Positions 21,114 to 30,999 of a DNA stretch of 64,000 bases are shown here, one piece after another; the stretch's first letter is position 1; every line of letters begins with the position of its first letter. The notes below the pieces were generated by a model. The model made no database searches and was not told the DNA's origin. It saw nothing but the letters and a program-made list of their open reading frames with translations. A program made the translations under genes and the position numbers. The stretch is taken from positions 135,157 to 199,156 of the forward strand of contig DF239118.1 of NCBI GenBank assembly GCA_000507305.1. Direction: 5' to 3'. The DNA is from Breviolum minutum Mf 1.05b.01. Its lineage: Eukaryota > Sar > Dinophyceae > Suessiales > Symbiodiniaceae.

Positions 21114-21328
21114 CAAATCTCACCAACCTCAAATCTCCAAAAACCTACCTTTTTTCCCCGTATTTTCCGTTTCACACCCAAAAAAACTCAAGTCGTTTCC
21201 GAAATCGCCGTCTGATCGAAGCCACCTCCACCTTTGGCTTCACCAAGGGTGGTAACCTGGCAACCCCAAAATCTGGTGAGTTCATCTTCCAGTTGGCTCA
21301 ATCGTGACCACCATGTTTTTAGGGGTGA

Positions 21329-21450
21329 ATTACATACCCTCCTTGAAACTAACATGTTCCCACCTGAAAATGCATGGTTGGAAGATGATTCTTTCCTTTT
21401 TGGGAATGGCCTATTTTCAGGTGCGAAGTGGTAGTTTCAGGGAGTGTAAT
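21329..21450. mobile_element. Family A foldback element, copy with ATTACA ends
   Basis: ATTACATACCCTCCTTGAAAC at left faces GTAGTTTCAGGGAGTGTAAT at right. Inner CACCTGAAAATG and CTATTTTCAGGTG arms match. One of the most complete copies. Confidence 0.8.
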
Positions 21451-21572
21451 AGTTTTACTACCCAAGTTTTAGTACGGTGAATATTTTAACAAAAGGTGTG
21501 GAAAAAGACCTCCCAGCTATCGTCGCCCCCGATGACTTAGTACAAATCCCGAGCTTGACCGACTCATGAAAA

Positions 21573-21596
21573 TCACCACTGTTACTGGGAGGGGAG
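21573..21596. repeat. Family D terminal fragment
   Basis: CCACTGTTACTGGGAGGGGA matches the right end of the element at 54157-54264. Confidence 0.5.
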
Positions 21597-21721
21597 GCTT
21601 CGCATCCCTATAGATTTTAAGAACCTCCTTACAATTTAACATAGGTACCAACAAAAGCCATATTTGAAAAGAGATACCTTTAAGTATCTAATGTTCAATT
21701 TCACATGGGTAATTGATTCTT

Positions 21722-21812
21722 AATTGGTGGTTTCAACCTTTTTTTGTGTCAGATAGGATCATAAAACCGAAAGTAATGGTGAAAAGGACAAAGGTTTGAA
21801 ACCACCAAATCT
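21722..21812. mobile_element. Family C-like foldback element
   Basis: TTGGTGGTTTCAACC at left and GGTTTGAAACCACCAA at right are inverted repeats. The last 15 or so codons of the minus ORF 21759-22154 lie inside it. Confidence 0.5.
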
Positions 21813-22154
21813 TCCCTGTAGAGCAGCCCATTGATTATCCTTCGTGTTGAGTGCAAAGAGTACATCCTGAAAATTCGCGTGAAACTTGAAGATTCCATGA
21901 TGTTCCAAGGATTCCATGATGTTCCATCCTAGAGGCCTAAGCATTCGTTGGTCTTCCTCGTACCTGGTACAGTACTTTGCAATTTGCAACACCATGGAAA
22001 TCCAGTTGAGCAGTGAGAAACGGAAAAAACAACTTGAAACCATGTTCATAGGTTCATAGCAATGGTCCATGTCCTTGTTTTGAATCATCCACAAAAATGG
22101 TGAATCCAACCATTTTTGATCTCTAAATCCATGTTCTTTAATGGGCAACTCCAT
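21759..22154 (-). CDS. Hypothetical protein, 131 codons from ATG
   Basis: Starts MELPIKEHGFRDQKWLDSPF, continues with SLLNWISMVLQIAKYCTRYE and FKFHANFQDVLFALNTKDNQ, and ends in the family C-like element. Balanced composition, true ATG and unusual length for this window. No domain recognised. The C-terminal end may be supplied by the inserted element. Confidence 0.4.
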   Translation of the reverse strand: MELPIKEHGFRDQKWLDSPFLWMIQNKDMDHCYEPMNMVSSCFFRFSLLNWISMVLQIAKYCTRYEEDQRMLRPLGWNIMESLEHHGIFKFHANFQDVLFALNTKDNQWAALQGRFGGFKPLSFSPLLSVL

Positions 22155-22410
22155 GATTATCCACCCTTCTTGATCTGTACATCAACGGTTTTTGATGGGT
22201 AATATGAAAAAATATATATCGTTGTATATACGTATATATACGTTGATAAATAGAACTATATAACAACTAACCCTTCCCTGCTGTCATTGATATTGAGTTC
22301 CAATCCGCGAATCCGCTTTGATTGTTGTTTTTTTGGCCTCAATGATCTCCATTTCTGTGCTCCTGGAGGGAATACCATCTAACTCGCCAGGGGTCCCGCT
22401 TATTTAGGGT

Positions 22411-22620
22411 ATGAATGGTATGGACCAGTTACTGACTGATGGTAAAGGGTTCATAACATCCTCTAAATTCCGTCAGATGTTTTTTCAGTCAGAAACAATG
22501 CTTTTGCATAGAAAACGGTATGACACCAGGATGATTCACTATCATCATCAATTGATAAATGACCAATTACATCCAATTACCAGCATGATTTACTATGGGC
22601 ACCACATAATGTTCACTTAA
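22411..22620 (+). CDS. Hypothetical ORF, 69 residues
   Basis: Begins MNGMDQLLTDGKGFITSSKF. The end is rich in H, I and M. No family; chance ORF possible. Confidence 0.25.
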   Translation: MNGMDQLLTDGKGFITSSKFRQMFFQSETMLLHRKRYDTRMIHYHHQLINDQLHPITSMIYYGHHIMFT

Positions 22621-22730
22621 TTTACTTTACGCGTTGACTAGGGCGATTCTCCAATTGAGATGTGAATCCTATATTTTGGTTTCTCAAAAGATTGAAAAAA
22701 ACTGTTGAACTACGGTTGGGAAAACAAATG

Positions 22731-22815
22731 ATACACCCCCGAAGTTTAACATAGCCCGTGAAAAATGATGGTTGGAAGACTACTTTCCTTTCGGAATTGC
22801 AAGTGTTCAGGTGTA
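22731..22815. mobile_element. Family A fragment
   Basis: CCCCGAAGTTTAACATAGCC, TGATGGTTGGAAGACTA and TTTCCTTTCGG match the left two thirds of other copies; the right end is lost. Confidence 0.55.
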
Positions 22816-23078
22816 TTTCCGTTTGGACTTGTCAGAGTTAAGATGATGAGAGATGCGTTGAGAAGATTTGAGATATTGTCTTCAACCAACTGAATTCTGG
22901 GCTCCCTGTCTTCATATTATAGTTTGATTTAAAACAACACAGGGCAATTTGGATGTGGAGTTTTTTAGTTGTCCTACATCGTGATAAAGATTTCCCAATC
23001 CTCAATCATCATTTGCCATTATCCATTAATCTTTTCCGCTCAGTGGTGCTCATGACATGACATGCTGTGTTTGGCCAG

Positions 23079-23186
23079 GATTTTTTTCCAACCCCCTGAC
23101 TCCTGGCCGCTTGTCTGACAACAACTCATTGTATAAGACCTGCGACAGGGAGAAACAACAACTTGAGAAAAATAGAAGCTTCAAAG
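23079..23186 (+). CDS. Internal exon with both splice sites
   Basis: TTTGGCCAG acceptor, then a 108-nt open segment in phase (NPLTPGRLSDNNSLYKTCDR, EKQQLEKNRSFK), ending at a GTAAAA donor. Hydrophilic and K/Q/N-rich. Neighbouring exons not found. Minus-strand frames over the same bases are hydrophobic shadows. Confidence 0.4.
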
Positions 23187-23534
23187 GTAAAATGCGCAAT
23201 CTTTCCCAAAGAAGGGTGAAAATAGAACATGTTTGAACACACAATTTCCTGATGGTGATCTCTCACTCCAAAAAAAGATGATATCATTTTTGTCACAAGC
23301 CTCATGTAAATCACCAGCCTTTATATGTTTCTACTTATACATATGTACCTAGAACCCAAATGACCCTTGTTTTGGTTGGAAAAGGCTTTGTTTTGAGCCG
23401 TTGACCTTCAAAAATAGAGGTCATCTGGGCTCTATAGGTAATATATAAGATACTATAAGAGTGCTGTATTTCTTTTCCATTGCTTGGACATCACTCAAAC
23501 TAGAATCACTCACAAAGTCACAGGAACAAAGCCG

Positions 23535-23831
23535 TCATAGGGCCTCATGAAAGGCCTCACGTTGTGCTTGTCTCCTGACGAACATCACATCGTTCACCTA
23601 TGGAAAGTTCCAAAAATCATCTTCCCAACAAAAAGGTATCTAGATACAGCAGCTTGGGACAGGCTTTATCAGGAAGGTAAACCACCCTGATTTGCATGTA
23701 ACAATTGTGAAGCACCAGCCCGTTGTTGCTACCCCATTCTTCACGTCCTGGCTCCCTTCATGGCATTCTCCGCTCCGAATCATGGTAAGCGAACCGTCGA
23801 TTGCGGATTCGTGTTCAATGAAAAAAACAGG
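23535..23831 (-). CDS. Two-exon C-terminus, hypothetical
   Basis: The upstream segment (to 23661) reads EHESAIDGSLTMIRSGECHE, then GSQDVKNGVATTGWCFTIV. A phase-0 GTCCCA donor joins the terminal exon 23535-23597, which follows TTTCCATAG and reads VNDVMFVRRQAQREAFHEAL with a TGA. Composition is good in both. The intron would be 64 nt. Family unknown. Confidence 0.45.
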
Positions 23832-23956
23832 TCACAAGTCTCCGTATGATCCAGAATGAAATATGATGATATTATGCATATGCTAATATATCTATATAAT
23901 ATGCTGAAATTGAAATCTATATACATCATTTTGAAAGAAATATACGGCCCAGCAGA

Positions 23957-24144
23957 TTAGCTAGTCATAATTTCCTTGCATTCATGCATGTCCCTGTCTA
24001 CCAAAAAAAGACAGGCATGTTTGAGTCCGTATAGTCCAAGAAGGCTGGTATCTCTTTCTGTTGCCATCTTTGCCACCAGCGCCTGGGAAAAGCACTTGAC
24101 ATATTGGTGATTCTGAACTAAAATGGCTACAAATATCGCAAGAT
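23957..24144 (-). CDS. Exon after TTTGCAG acceptor, 61 residues
   Basis: GTTTGTTTGCAG is followed in phase by DLAIFVAILVQNHQYVKCFS, QALVAKMATERDTSLLGLYG and KHACLFLVDRDMHECKEIM, ending at TAA 23957. The mix of hydrophobic and charged segments is protein-like. A GTAGAC donor (FL|VD) would allow joining to 23640-23831. Confidence 0.45.
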
Positions 24145-24532
24145 CTGCAAACAAACATCATTGTTCAGCAGGCAATCAAAAGAAGGTACGGAGCTTCATA
24201 TGGAGAGAATGACTAGACAGTCTTCGCTCCGGAAAAACTCAGAAACTCAAGCAAGGTAAGAGCGTCGCCAATGCAGTGTGCTCTCAAGGATCTACGTCAT
24301 AGAAAACGCAAATCATCTTCACAACACTACCACGCGAGAGGGGCAATTCTACAGCTTGGAGGATAAATCCATATATTTTAGTATCACAAATCGTCCATCA
24401 AGTCCTGTCAGCATCAGAAGTTAATCACTCATATCAACCTGAAACTAGCCAGCACACAAAAATGAAATCGAATTTTGATGCTTCGAATCGACCTTCCTTT
24501 CCTTTTGATGGATCCTTTTCAAAGGCAAACTA

Positions 24533-24745
24533 TTGATGTTGGCTGGCATCCCCTTTCAGCGAAGGAGGCTCAGAGAAACCTCTCAGATGTGCGGCACAAA
24601 ATTGGCGGATTTCATCCATGCTAAACCCCTCAATATCACAAGACAGGAACAAGTAGACCATAGTAGACCCCTTTTAAATGGGAAAAGAAAGCCGTGGGGA
24701 AATGTTGATGTGAAGCATCTTAAGGTCATAGTCGCGAATTTGTAG
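24533..24745 (+). CDS. Hypothetical basic ORF, 70 residues
   Basis: Reads LAGIPFQRRRLRETSQMCGT and KLADFIHAKPLNITRQEQVD, ending HLKVIVANL at TAG. CCTTTCAG|CGAAGG could be an acceptor. The opposite strand is a Phe/Trp-rich shadow. Confidence 0.35.
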   Translation: MMLAGIPFQRRRLRETSQMCGTKLADFIHAKPLNITRQEQVDHSRPLLNGKRKPWGNVDVKHLKVIVANL

Positions 24746-24889
24746 AAGCTATATGTCCAATTTAATGGCAACATGTTTCGCCCAGAACAAAAAAAAGGCC
24801 ACGTCACTTGCTGCGATACAGCAACCTTGGAAGCTGTGAAAATCCATGAAATCGCGGAAAATCGCTGTGGAAATGCTTTATATGTCACC

Positions 24890-25560
24890 TAGGATGAAAG
24901 AGAGGTGGAAAACCCACGGAAATGCACGAGAGGTGGAAACGTCGCTGTTTAAAGAACCCTACTTCAACCCGTATCCAAAGTAGTTCGCTTATTATCATTT
25001 TGTAATTGCCCTCTATAGGGAACGAGTCCAAATCCCGCAGGAAAAGGAAAATCATCGACTCAAAAGTGCCGGCTGGTCGGGGGATATGTTAGTCCCCTAG
25101 TAGTTCCTTGGTTGTCTTTTTGATGGTTAGGGTTAGGGAGTACTCCCAGAGCATCGCGTGGTGGGGAGAGTGGTGGACGTTTTAAAAAAAAGCATGACCT
25201 GGTAAGAATGCTGAGCAAAAATCACTTAACTTACCTGCCCCCCCAACTTCTGATCAACAAACATGCAAATGATAAAAATACGAGACGACGTCGTCGTCGT
25301 CGTATCATAATCATCATCGTCACCATCACCATCACCACCACCAAAAGCACCAAAAGCACCAAAACCCTATTCCGTTCCTCTTTTTTTTGTGGCCACCCCT
25401 GCCTTAGCGGCTGGCGAAGCGTCGAACCTGTGGTGGTGGCCGTTGCCCTACCAGATTCGGTGGCAAGGCAGGTCCAGCGGGACGTAAGGCGATGTTCTCA
25501 TAGGTCACGTCGTCGCACCTTGGGGGGTGGCAATAAACGATGAATTCAAACAAGGTGGGG
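24890..25560. other. G+C-rich island at 25390-25550, frame and strand unresolved
   Basis: The island gives several rival readings: plus RLAKRRTCGGGRCPTRFGGK (basic, ends MFS), plus EPVVVAVALPDSVARQVQRD to a GTAAGG donor, and minus CDDVTYENIALRPAGPALPP. An exon is likely; I cannot choose. (CGT)n and (CAC)n tracts precede it. Confidence 0.3.
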
Positions 25561-25581
25561 CTGTTTGGGGTGCTTTTTAAC

Positions 25582-25643
25582 AGCAACAACAACAACAACA
25601 ACAACAGCAACAGCAACAACAACAACAACAACAACAACAACGG
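25582..25643. repeat. (CAA)n with CAG interruptions
   Basis: About 20 CAA/CAG triplets; the minus strand reads poly-Leu as an artefact. Confidence 0.95.
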
Positions 25644-25762
25644 AAATTTGGTTTTCCTTTTTAAGTGTAGGGCGTATCCTGTAGGTCTTTTTTGAAAGGA
25701 TTTAATGCCCCCCAAAGAAAGAGACTACGATTCTGATTTGTATGACTGCATTTTTGATCTTT

Positions 25763-25954
25763 TCAAATTGAGAAAAATGAAGTCGGGTAATATTTGCTTG
25801 CATATTTTTTTTGCTCTGTTGGAACTCTTTGAATGTTAATGTTGCTTGGGGTGTACCGGCCACACCTTTCTACTCGTGACAATTGTTTATGAACATCTGT
25901 TAGAATACTCCATTGAACACTTTGCCAAATCTGAAACAATGGGTTGTTTGTCAA
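25763..25954 (-). CDS. Hypothetical ORF, 63 residues
   Basis: Reads VQWSILTDVHKQLSRVERCG and RYTPSNINIQRVPTEQKKYA. Composition fair; no splice support. Minus-strand ORFs continue at 26195-26386 and 26724-26957. Confidence 0.25.
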   Translation of the reverse strand: MTNNPLFQIWQSVQWSILTDVHKQLSRVERCGRYTPSNINIQRVPTEQKKYASKYYPTSFFSI

Positions 25955-26194
25955 ATCTTATTCAAATCAAGCCTCGAATCGATTGGGTAAAGGGAGAAAT
26001 AGGATCATGAACGGGTAGGGAATTCTTGAGTTGATCCAAAGAAAAAACTTTGAAAGAAAGAAAAGGCATGAAAATTGAAATGTGACTATACTGCAGAGTA
26101 TCCTCAAACATTTGAAACTAGGTATATGAGTATCAACCTGACAACTTGTTTGATCGAATCTATTTGGTTGAGTGGATGAAATTATCATATATTA

Positions 26195-26386
26195 TCATAC
26201 GATTTGCAGTTCATATCGTTCCAGGAAGGTCCTTTCCACGACAGGAGCTTTCCCCAATTTTTTCTGGGTTGACGCCACGCTGAACATAGGACCTGGTACG
26301 TTGGGAGATTCACCCGTTGGGAGGATTCGTTGTTCTGCAAGAGAAAATAGCAAACCACCCCACCATTTGTGATCTTGCAATATCAT
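26195..26386 (-). CDS. Hypothetical ORF, 63 residues
   Basis: Reads GGLLFSLAEQRILPTGESPN, then MFSVASTQKKLGKAPVVERT and ends FLERYELQIV. The plus frame opposite (26172-26372) is also open, so the strand is uncertain. Confidence 0.3.
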   Translation of the reverse strand: MILQDHKWWGGLLFSLAEQRILPTGESPNVPGPMFSVASTQKKLGKAPVVERTFLERYELQIV

Positions 26387-26513
26387 TTGGAGGAATCAAA
26401 ATTAAAAAGACAAACAGAATTTAGCTCGGTTCACACATAATCCCATGAAACTTTGATTGTAAGGAATGCTTACTAAGTAAAAACAAATCAGTCAAGTACA
26501 AGAACACGAGTGT

Positions 26514-26720
26514 ATGAGAACACAAATATTGCAGAACAATCTTTCATCTGGAAGTGTTCCCATTGATTTAGGTGTGTCAAACAGAAAAATAATAGGATGT
26601 CCTAAACCACCTCCAATGGAGTTCTGGCGCTTTGGAGACATGTTTTTGTTTCATATTCATAACCTTCCTCTCAAAGCCATACTTTCAGTGGAAAATGAAT
26701 CCAAGATGGACCAATGGTAG
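26514..26720 (+). CDS. Hypothetical ORF, 68 residues
   Basis: ATG start; reads TQILQNNLSSGSVPIDLGVS and PPPMEFWRFGDMFLFHIHNL, ending ENESKMDQW. Protein-like but unsupported by splice context. Confidence 0.3.
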   Translation: MRTQILQNNLSSGSVPIDLGVSNRKIIGCPKPPPMEFWRFGDMFLFHIHNLPLKAILSVENESKMDQW

Positions 26721-26723
26721 GCT

Positions 26724-26957
26724 TCAAGGCGCCAGGATTTTGGAGAAGTTCTGTATTTCTTGGTTTTTATTTCCCATTCCAAATGCTTGATACTCTATTT
26801 TCCCGGAAGATTCATCTAAGAGGGTCCCCGAAATACCTTTTTTTTGGTATAAGCCTTCGCCTTTTTCAAGCAAACAAGGCTTCAAAATGGTGGCCTTTCG
26901 AAGGGCTTGTCTAAAACTGGTTTTTGGGGGTAGGTTGGGAGCAAAGACTAGTATCAT
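26724..26957 (-). CDS. Hypothetical ORF, 77 residues from ATG
   Basis: Reads MILVFAPNLPPKTSFRQALR, LLEKGEGLYQKKGISGTLLD and ESSGKIEYQAFGMGNKNQEI, ending SKILAP. K/E/G-rich composition with few C or W, clearly better than the overlapping plus frame. No family recognised. Confidence 0.4.
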   Translation of the reverse strand: MILVFAPNLPPKTSFRQALRKATILKPCLLEKGEGLYQKKGISGTLLDESSGKIEYQAFGMGNKNQEIQNFSKILAP

Positions 26958-27249
26958 CCTGCACCTTGTCTAAGATCTAACCAATTTTTTGTGGGGAAAT
27001 CTGGGTGATGTGACATGCCAAAATGTAAGGAATTCCCTTCAAAATGATTATAATTCCAAGACAACTGGACGACTCTGGACTCTGAAATTGTAAGTATCAA
27101 ATTGTGTAGTTTCAAAGTGGCACTCTAATCTTGATCCATAGCCTGCCTCAAGCTACAAAATTGTACATCTATGTATGTATATATGCGTATATATATATAT
27201 ATACATCTATATACATCCTAAAAAAATATCACCTTGCCACCAACTCTAC

Positions 27250-27378
27250 TCAACTCATCTCAAATCAGAACGTTCAACTTTTGCCCAGCCATGCTGGCGA
27301 CCTTGCGGTCGATTTGTTGGAAGGTGCCCGAGAAATCGCGGAAATGCACCTGGCTGGGACAGAACCTAGGACCTAGGA
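27250..27378 (+). CDS. Coding-like segment, acidic helix
   Basis: Reads HAGDLAVDLLEGAREIAEMH and ends LAGTEPRT at TAG 27376, after CTTTTGCCCAG. Strong helix-like composition. A second frame through the same acceptor (MLATLRSICWKVPEKSRKCT) competes. Confidence 0.35.
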
Positions 27379-27486
27379 AATCCAGGAGTGCTATTTTAGG
27401 CATAAGTCCCTTATAAACTACAGTTGTTTTGCTACAGGAATACCATTCTTACATAAGCTATGTATATATGTAAAAACCACGTGCGC

Positions 27487-27602
27487 GTGACATGTCATGC
27501 TGTGGGGTTTGATTTCTTGTGTCCACCCGTCTCAACTCCTGGAAGAAGAAAACAACTTTGAAATTTTTGGGGCGAGGGAGATAAAGTCGTCCAGGGTTTG
27601 AA
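27487..27602 (+). CDS. Coding-like segment
   Basis: The frame reads MLWGLISCVHPSQLLEEENN and FEIFGAREIKSSR, with a stop shortly after a possible GTTTGA donor. Same strand as 27250-27378 and 27732-27800; possibly one gene. Confidence 0.3.
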
Positions 27603-27731
27603 TAATTTGTCCATCTACGGTATCATTCTCCATATGAATTTTCGTGGTTCATCTGTTTTTTAAACTTCCTCTGGAGATGCCCCCCCCAATTGTCACCGCA
27701 TTCTATGGTTACACTTCCTGAAGCACCTTAG

Positions 27732-27800
27732 GCTGAGCCAGCCAACAAAACCAATGGACGTAGAGAATTTTGGGAGATGCCGATCTTGGAGTCGAAATAA
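27732..27800 (+). CDS. Possible terminal exon
   Basis: AAGCACCTTAG, then AEPANKTNGRREFWEMPILE-SK and TAA. Phase 0, 22 residues, hydrophilic. Confidence 0.35.
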   Translation, partial: AEPANKTNGRREFWEMPILESK

Positions 27801-28079
27801 AAGTCACAGTTGTTTTTCAAATCATGTCATAAACCTTAAATCATTCAAACTACTTAGTAACTCAGCACAAAATCTGTAAATATGTGCCTCTTTGTCAATT
27901 CATTCAACAGACAAAACCCACCTGAACTGTCAAGTTGATTTTGGGTCTCGATTCCTCAAGTCTTAGCATGAATCATAGCCAGCTCTCCCGAGCCTACATG
28001 TAATCCGTGTCTTGACCCATGATTTGCCATGCACTTGATCTAATCACAAGCAAGGTGTTTCAAGGATTCATAAAGTAAT

Positions 28080-28192
28080 CTAGTTGGTGGTTTCAACCCA
28101 TCTGAAAAAAAAATAGTTATATAGTCAAATTGGACATCTTCCCCATCTTCGGGGCGAAAATGAAAAAATATTAAAATAAACCACCACCTATA
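28080..28192. mobile_element. Family C foldback element, copy 2
   Basis: CTAGTTGGTGGTTTCAACCC at left and AAACCACCACCTATAG at right; the centre CCCCATCTTCGGGGCG matches copy 1. Confidence 0.6.
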
Positions 28193-28218
28193 GAAGTATA
28201 TATATGGATATATATGGA

Positions 28219-28317
28219 TGTTTCCGAAAATAGTGGTACCCCAAAATGGATGGTTTGTTTATAGTGGAAGACCCTATTAAAATGGATGATTTAGGGGTAC
28301 CCCTATTTTCGGAAACA
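28219..28317. mobile_element. Family B palindromic element, copy 2
   Basis: TGTTTCCGAAAATAGTGGTA at left faces TACCCCTATTTTCGGAAACA at right, with GGTACC at both inner edges. Confidence 0.75.
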
Positions 28318-28926
28318 CCCATGTATGAAAATCACCTCTGCTTCCCATCCATTTCCATCACCATCCACCACCATCCCATCCACCTGATTGATGCGAATTG
28401 CCGCATTCTCATCTTCCTTATTGCAGCCCTCAGGCCTGGCGTTGTCCATTTCGTTAAGGGGAACCCAAATAACCATAGGTTCAACGAAAGACGAAAGGCC
28501 CACCACAATGACATTTAAAAACAAACAAGTGTACATCTCACTTGCAGTAAGCAAAACACGCAATTTTGCCCAAAAAACATCTAACCCATGGATGCTTAAT
28601 TTCAAACAGGAGCCAAACAGAAAGATTCCAAACCCCCAAAAGTTCACCCCAAAAGTCACCACCAGCATCTTCACTCTTCCATTTCGAATTGGTTCCTTAA
28701 ACTTTTTGTTGAAGATACCCTCCATAAAACAAACCGCAAAAGCTCCTGAAAATAGGCAATTCCCAAAAAGGAAAGGAAAGTAGTCTTCCAAGTATGCATT
28801 TTCAGGGGCTTTTGCTGTTAGTTGTGGGGGGAGGGGGTACGCCAAACAACTAGAAATGGAACAAAACAAAACGAAAAGCTTGAAATGTTGTGGAGATCTT
28901 TCATCCAACCGTTGAAGGTGAGGCAC
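28303..28926 (-). CDS. Longest repeat-free-core ORF, 207 codons
   Basis: The downstream part reads EPMVIWVPLNEMDNARPEGC, then KEDENAAIRINQVDGMVVDG and DGNGWEAEV, an acidic, plausible protein stretch. The upstream part passes through the family A element at 28716-28839 (AKAPENAYLED...), and the 3' end touches family B. I infer that at least the middle (28340-28700) may be coding and that both ends are repeat-derived. The plus strand is A+C-rich and also open. Confidence 0.3.
   Translation of the reverse strand: MPHLQRLDERSPQHFKLFVLFCSISSCLAYPLPPQLTAKAPENAYLEDYFPFLFGNCLFSGAFAVCFMEGIFNKKFKEPIRNGRVKMLVVTFGVNFWGFGIFLFGSCLKLSIHGLDVFWAKLRVLLTASEMYTCLFLNVIVVGLSSFVEPMVIWVPLNEMDNARPEGCNKEDENAAIRINQVDGMVVDGDGNGWEAEVIFIHGCFRK
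28716..28839. mobile_element. Family A foldback element
   Basis: TACCCTCCATAAAACAAACC at left; GCTGTTAGTTGTGGGGGGAG at right; inner GCTCCTGAAAATAGG and TTTTCAGGGGC arms. Confidence 0.7.
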
Positions 28927-29097
28927 CTACAAAACAGCTTCATCATGAATTGGTCAGACTTTCTGAAACTAATCAAGGTCAAACATGAAGTCACCATTGA
29001 AACAAAGCACATCGAAATTAAGCTTTAATCTATCCACAATCATAGCTGCAGATTGAAACACGCATGTTGCTAAAAACCTATCATTTCAAATCATGCA

Positions 29098-29343
29098 TTA
29101 AAAAAACATCAAACAAAACCACCCGTGAACAAAATGGATCACCAAGTCATTCACCGGGATGTTTCTAAGGACCCATTCCATCCCCATCTTTTTTTGATGA
29201 GCCTTTGTGAGGGCGGACAATAGGTTTGGTCGATGAGAATACCTCCAAAGTGGAAAGGAGGCTCTGGGGAAAAAAGGTGAAAGGTTTCTCGGATTGTGGG
29301 GCCGTGACTCCATCAGCCCCCCTTTTTTAAAGGGAATTACCAT
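29098..29343 (-). CDS. Hypothetical ORF, 81 residues
   Basis: ATG start next to a family A copy; reads LLSALTKAHQKKMGMEWVLR and NIPVNDLVIHFVHGWFCLMF. Composition acceptable; no splice support. Confidence 0.25.
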   Translation of the reverse strand: MVIPFKKGGLMESRPHNPRNLSPFFPRASFPLWRYSHRPNLLSALTKAHQKKMGMEWVLRNIPVNDLVIHFVHGWFCLMFF

Positions 29344-29440
29344 TCCAACAACTAACCAAGCAATTGAAAAATGATGGTTGAAAGACTATTGTCCCTTTTT
29401 GGGATGAGATGTTTTCAGGGGCTAAGTTAGTTTACATTGT
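29341..29440. mobile_element. Family A foldback element, diverged
   Basis: CAACTAACCAAGCAATTGAAAAATGATGGTTG at left half; TTTTCAGGGGCTAAGTTAGT at right. Confidence 0.5.
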
Positions 29441-29618
29441 CATAGCCATAGCGATTTTAAGTTTACTCTTAACTTCTAAGAGTAACTGTCCCAAAAAAAC
29501 AGTGTCAGATTCGGATTTTGGTGAGTTTCTAAATAAACAAATATAATATATCTATACACATACAGAATTATACAGAGGGGTTTCAGACAGTTTTGCTTCA
29601 AATCAGCAACTTGTGAAG

Positions 29619-29701
29619 CTTCCATGCTGGACTGTGCCAACCCCCCTTGAATTCTGAAGCTGAAGAGTACGAACTGCGGACACCTGTCCGGACAGGGAAA
29701 G
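29619..29701 (+). CDS. Internal exon-like segment
   Basis: After TTGTGAAG the frame reads FHAGLCQPPLNSEAEEYELR and TPVRTGK to a GTATAG donor at 29702. Acidic helix then basic end. The acceptor is weak; the donor is good. Confidence 0.35.
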
Positions 29702-29712
29702 GTATAGCTATA

Positions 29713-29803
29713 TCTGGTTGGTGGTTTCCCAAGCCCGTTTGAAACATATTAGCCAACTTGGATCATCCCCCCAGGTAGGTGTGATCGAAACCACGACCTA
29801 ATA
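29713..29803. mobile_element. Family C foldback element, copy 3
   Basis: TATCTGGTTGGTGGTTTCCC at left and ATCGAAACCACGACCTAATA at right, more diverged than copies 1 and 2. Confidence 0.5.
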
Positions 29804-29849
29804 TATTCTCGTGCGAATGTGCTGCTACAAATGGATTTTTTGCTAAATC

Positions 29850-30210
29850 TCGGATCAAACTGGTAGGAAACCAAGGAATTCAATCCTCACTTAGACTTCG
29901 CTCATCCACATCCAACAAGTTGCAAATCAAATCTCAACGCTGAACAAATATGAAGATTTTTTGCAGAGAACTGCACTGGATCTTCCTAGTCTCCAAATCC
30001 ATCCGTGGCTCCGGACCTATCATTACATCTGAAGTACGAAAGCGTTCGAAACTCGCCTCAGTCAAAAATTCTGGACACTGAAACCATCTGAAACCTCTAG
30101 AAATTTGGCAATCAATGCAAGTCGTGAAATTTGACGAGGCCCAAAATGATTCCTATTAGAGTCATAGGTTTCAGCTCAAACATGATGGTACAGTAGAAAC
30201 GATTCTTCTT
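29850..30210. other. No supportable gene
   Basis: Unique sequence. A weak minus ORF follows at 30212-30412 (66 residues, no splice support). Confidence 0.4.
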
Positions 30211-30469
30211 GTTAGAAGTTGCAGGAAACAGAACATGAAAATTCTGGGCCATTCAAATTGTCCAACGATGAGCCAAATCTTAGGGAGGTTTTTCTACAAG
30301 CACAATGGTTTAGAATCCCAAAGTGGATCACAGCCAAAAAAAATCCAGGGATTTGTGTCACTGGTTTAGCAACAAAGTAAAAACATTGACTTGACCCAAC
30401 GTACCAAATCAATCGACCTTGGTATGACCTTGGTGTTCAAGTTAATGTATATATATATATATTATATAT

Positions 30470-30679
30470 ATGTCCATGGAAGTGGCTGCTGGTGGCCAAG
30501 AGATCGACTCTTTTCAAGGAACCTGTTTCCTCATCCATAATTGTTGGCAAAAAGGCGCATGGATTGTTGACGTGGAGTCCCTGGAGTTTCAAAACTCTCA
30601 TGCAATAACAGTTGCAACATTTAGGGAAACTACCACTTATATAAATTTGCTAGATTTCCTTGAGTGGAATATGAAATAG
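30470..30679 (+). CDS. Hypothetical ORF, 69 residues from ATG
   Basis: Begins MSMEVAAGGQEIDSFQGTCF just after a TATATA tract; continues GAWIVDVESLEFQNSHAITV and ends LLDFLEWNMK. Good composition. A second plus ORF follows at 30803-30994 (SENCQCGKNLSEKPLGRFPQ). Confidence 0.4.
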   Translation: MSMEVAAGGQEIDSFQGTCFLIHNCWQKGAWIVDVESLEFQNSHAITVATFRETTTYINLLDFLEWNMK

Positions 30680-30802
30680 GATGAAATGTAGAACAAATCC
30701 AAATAATCATAACTTATCACCCCTCAGAACTTCATTGGTTTTCTCTCCTTTGTATCCTTTGTTTTCTTTCGACTCGAATGTGCGAAACAAGTATGGCGTG
30801 AA

Positions 30803-30994
30803 TTGAGTGAAAACTGCCAATGTGGGAAGAATCTCTCCGAGAAACCATTGGGAAGATTTCCTCAAACAATTGAGTTGTATTGTAGTTGGTTTGGTATCTT
30901 TGATTGTTCTTTCATATGTTTTCCTTCACATTTATCTGCTAAGTCCTTGATTTCTAAGATCCAAATGTGTCTACTAAGACCTCCAAAGTCCTGA
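30803..30994 (+). CDS. Hypothetical ORF, 63 residues
   Basis: Cysteine-containing; ends KIQMCLLRPPKS. Could be a later exon of the 30470-30679 gene; phase unknown. Confidence 0.25.
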   Translation: MSENCQCGKNLSEKPLGRFPQTIELYCSWFGIFDCSFICFPSHLSAKSLISKIQMCLLRPPKS

Positions 30995-30999
30995 GCTCA

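Noticed and set aside
25404..25715. 103-residue minus ORF with a leucine run
   Set aside because: The leucine run is the CAA/CAG microsatellite read backwards; only the G+C-rich island beside it is coding-like.
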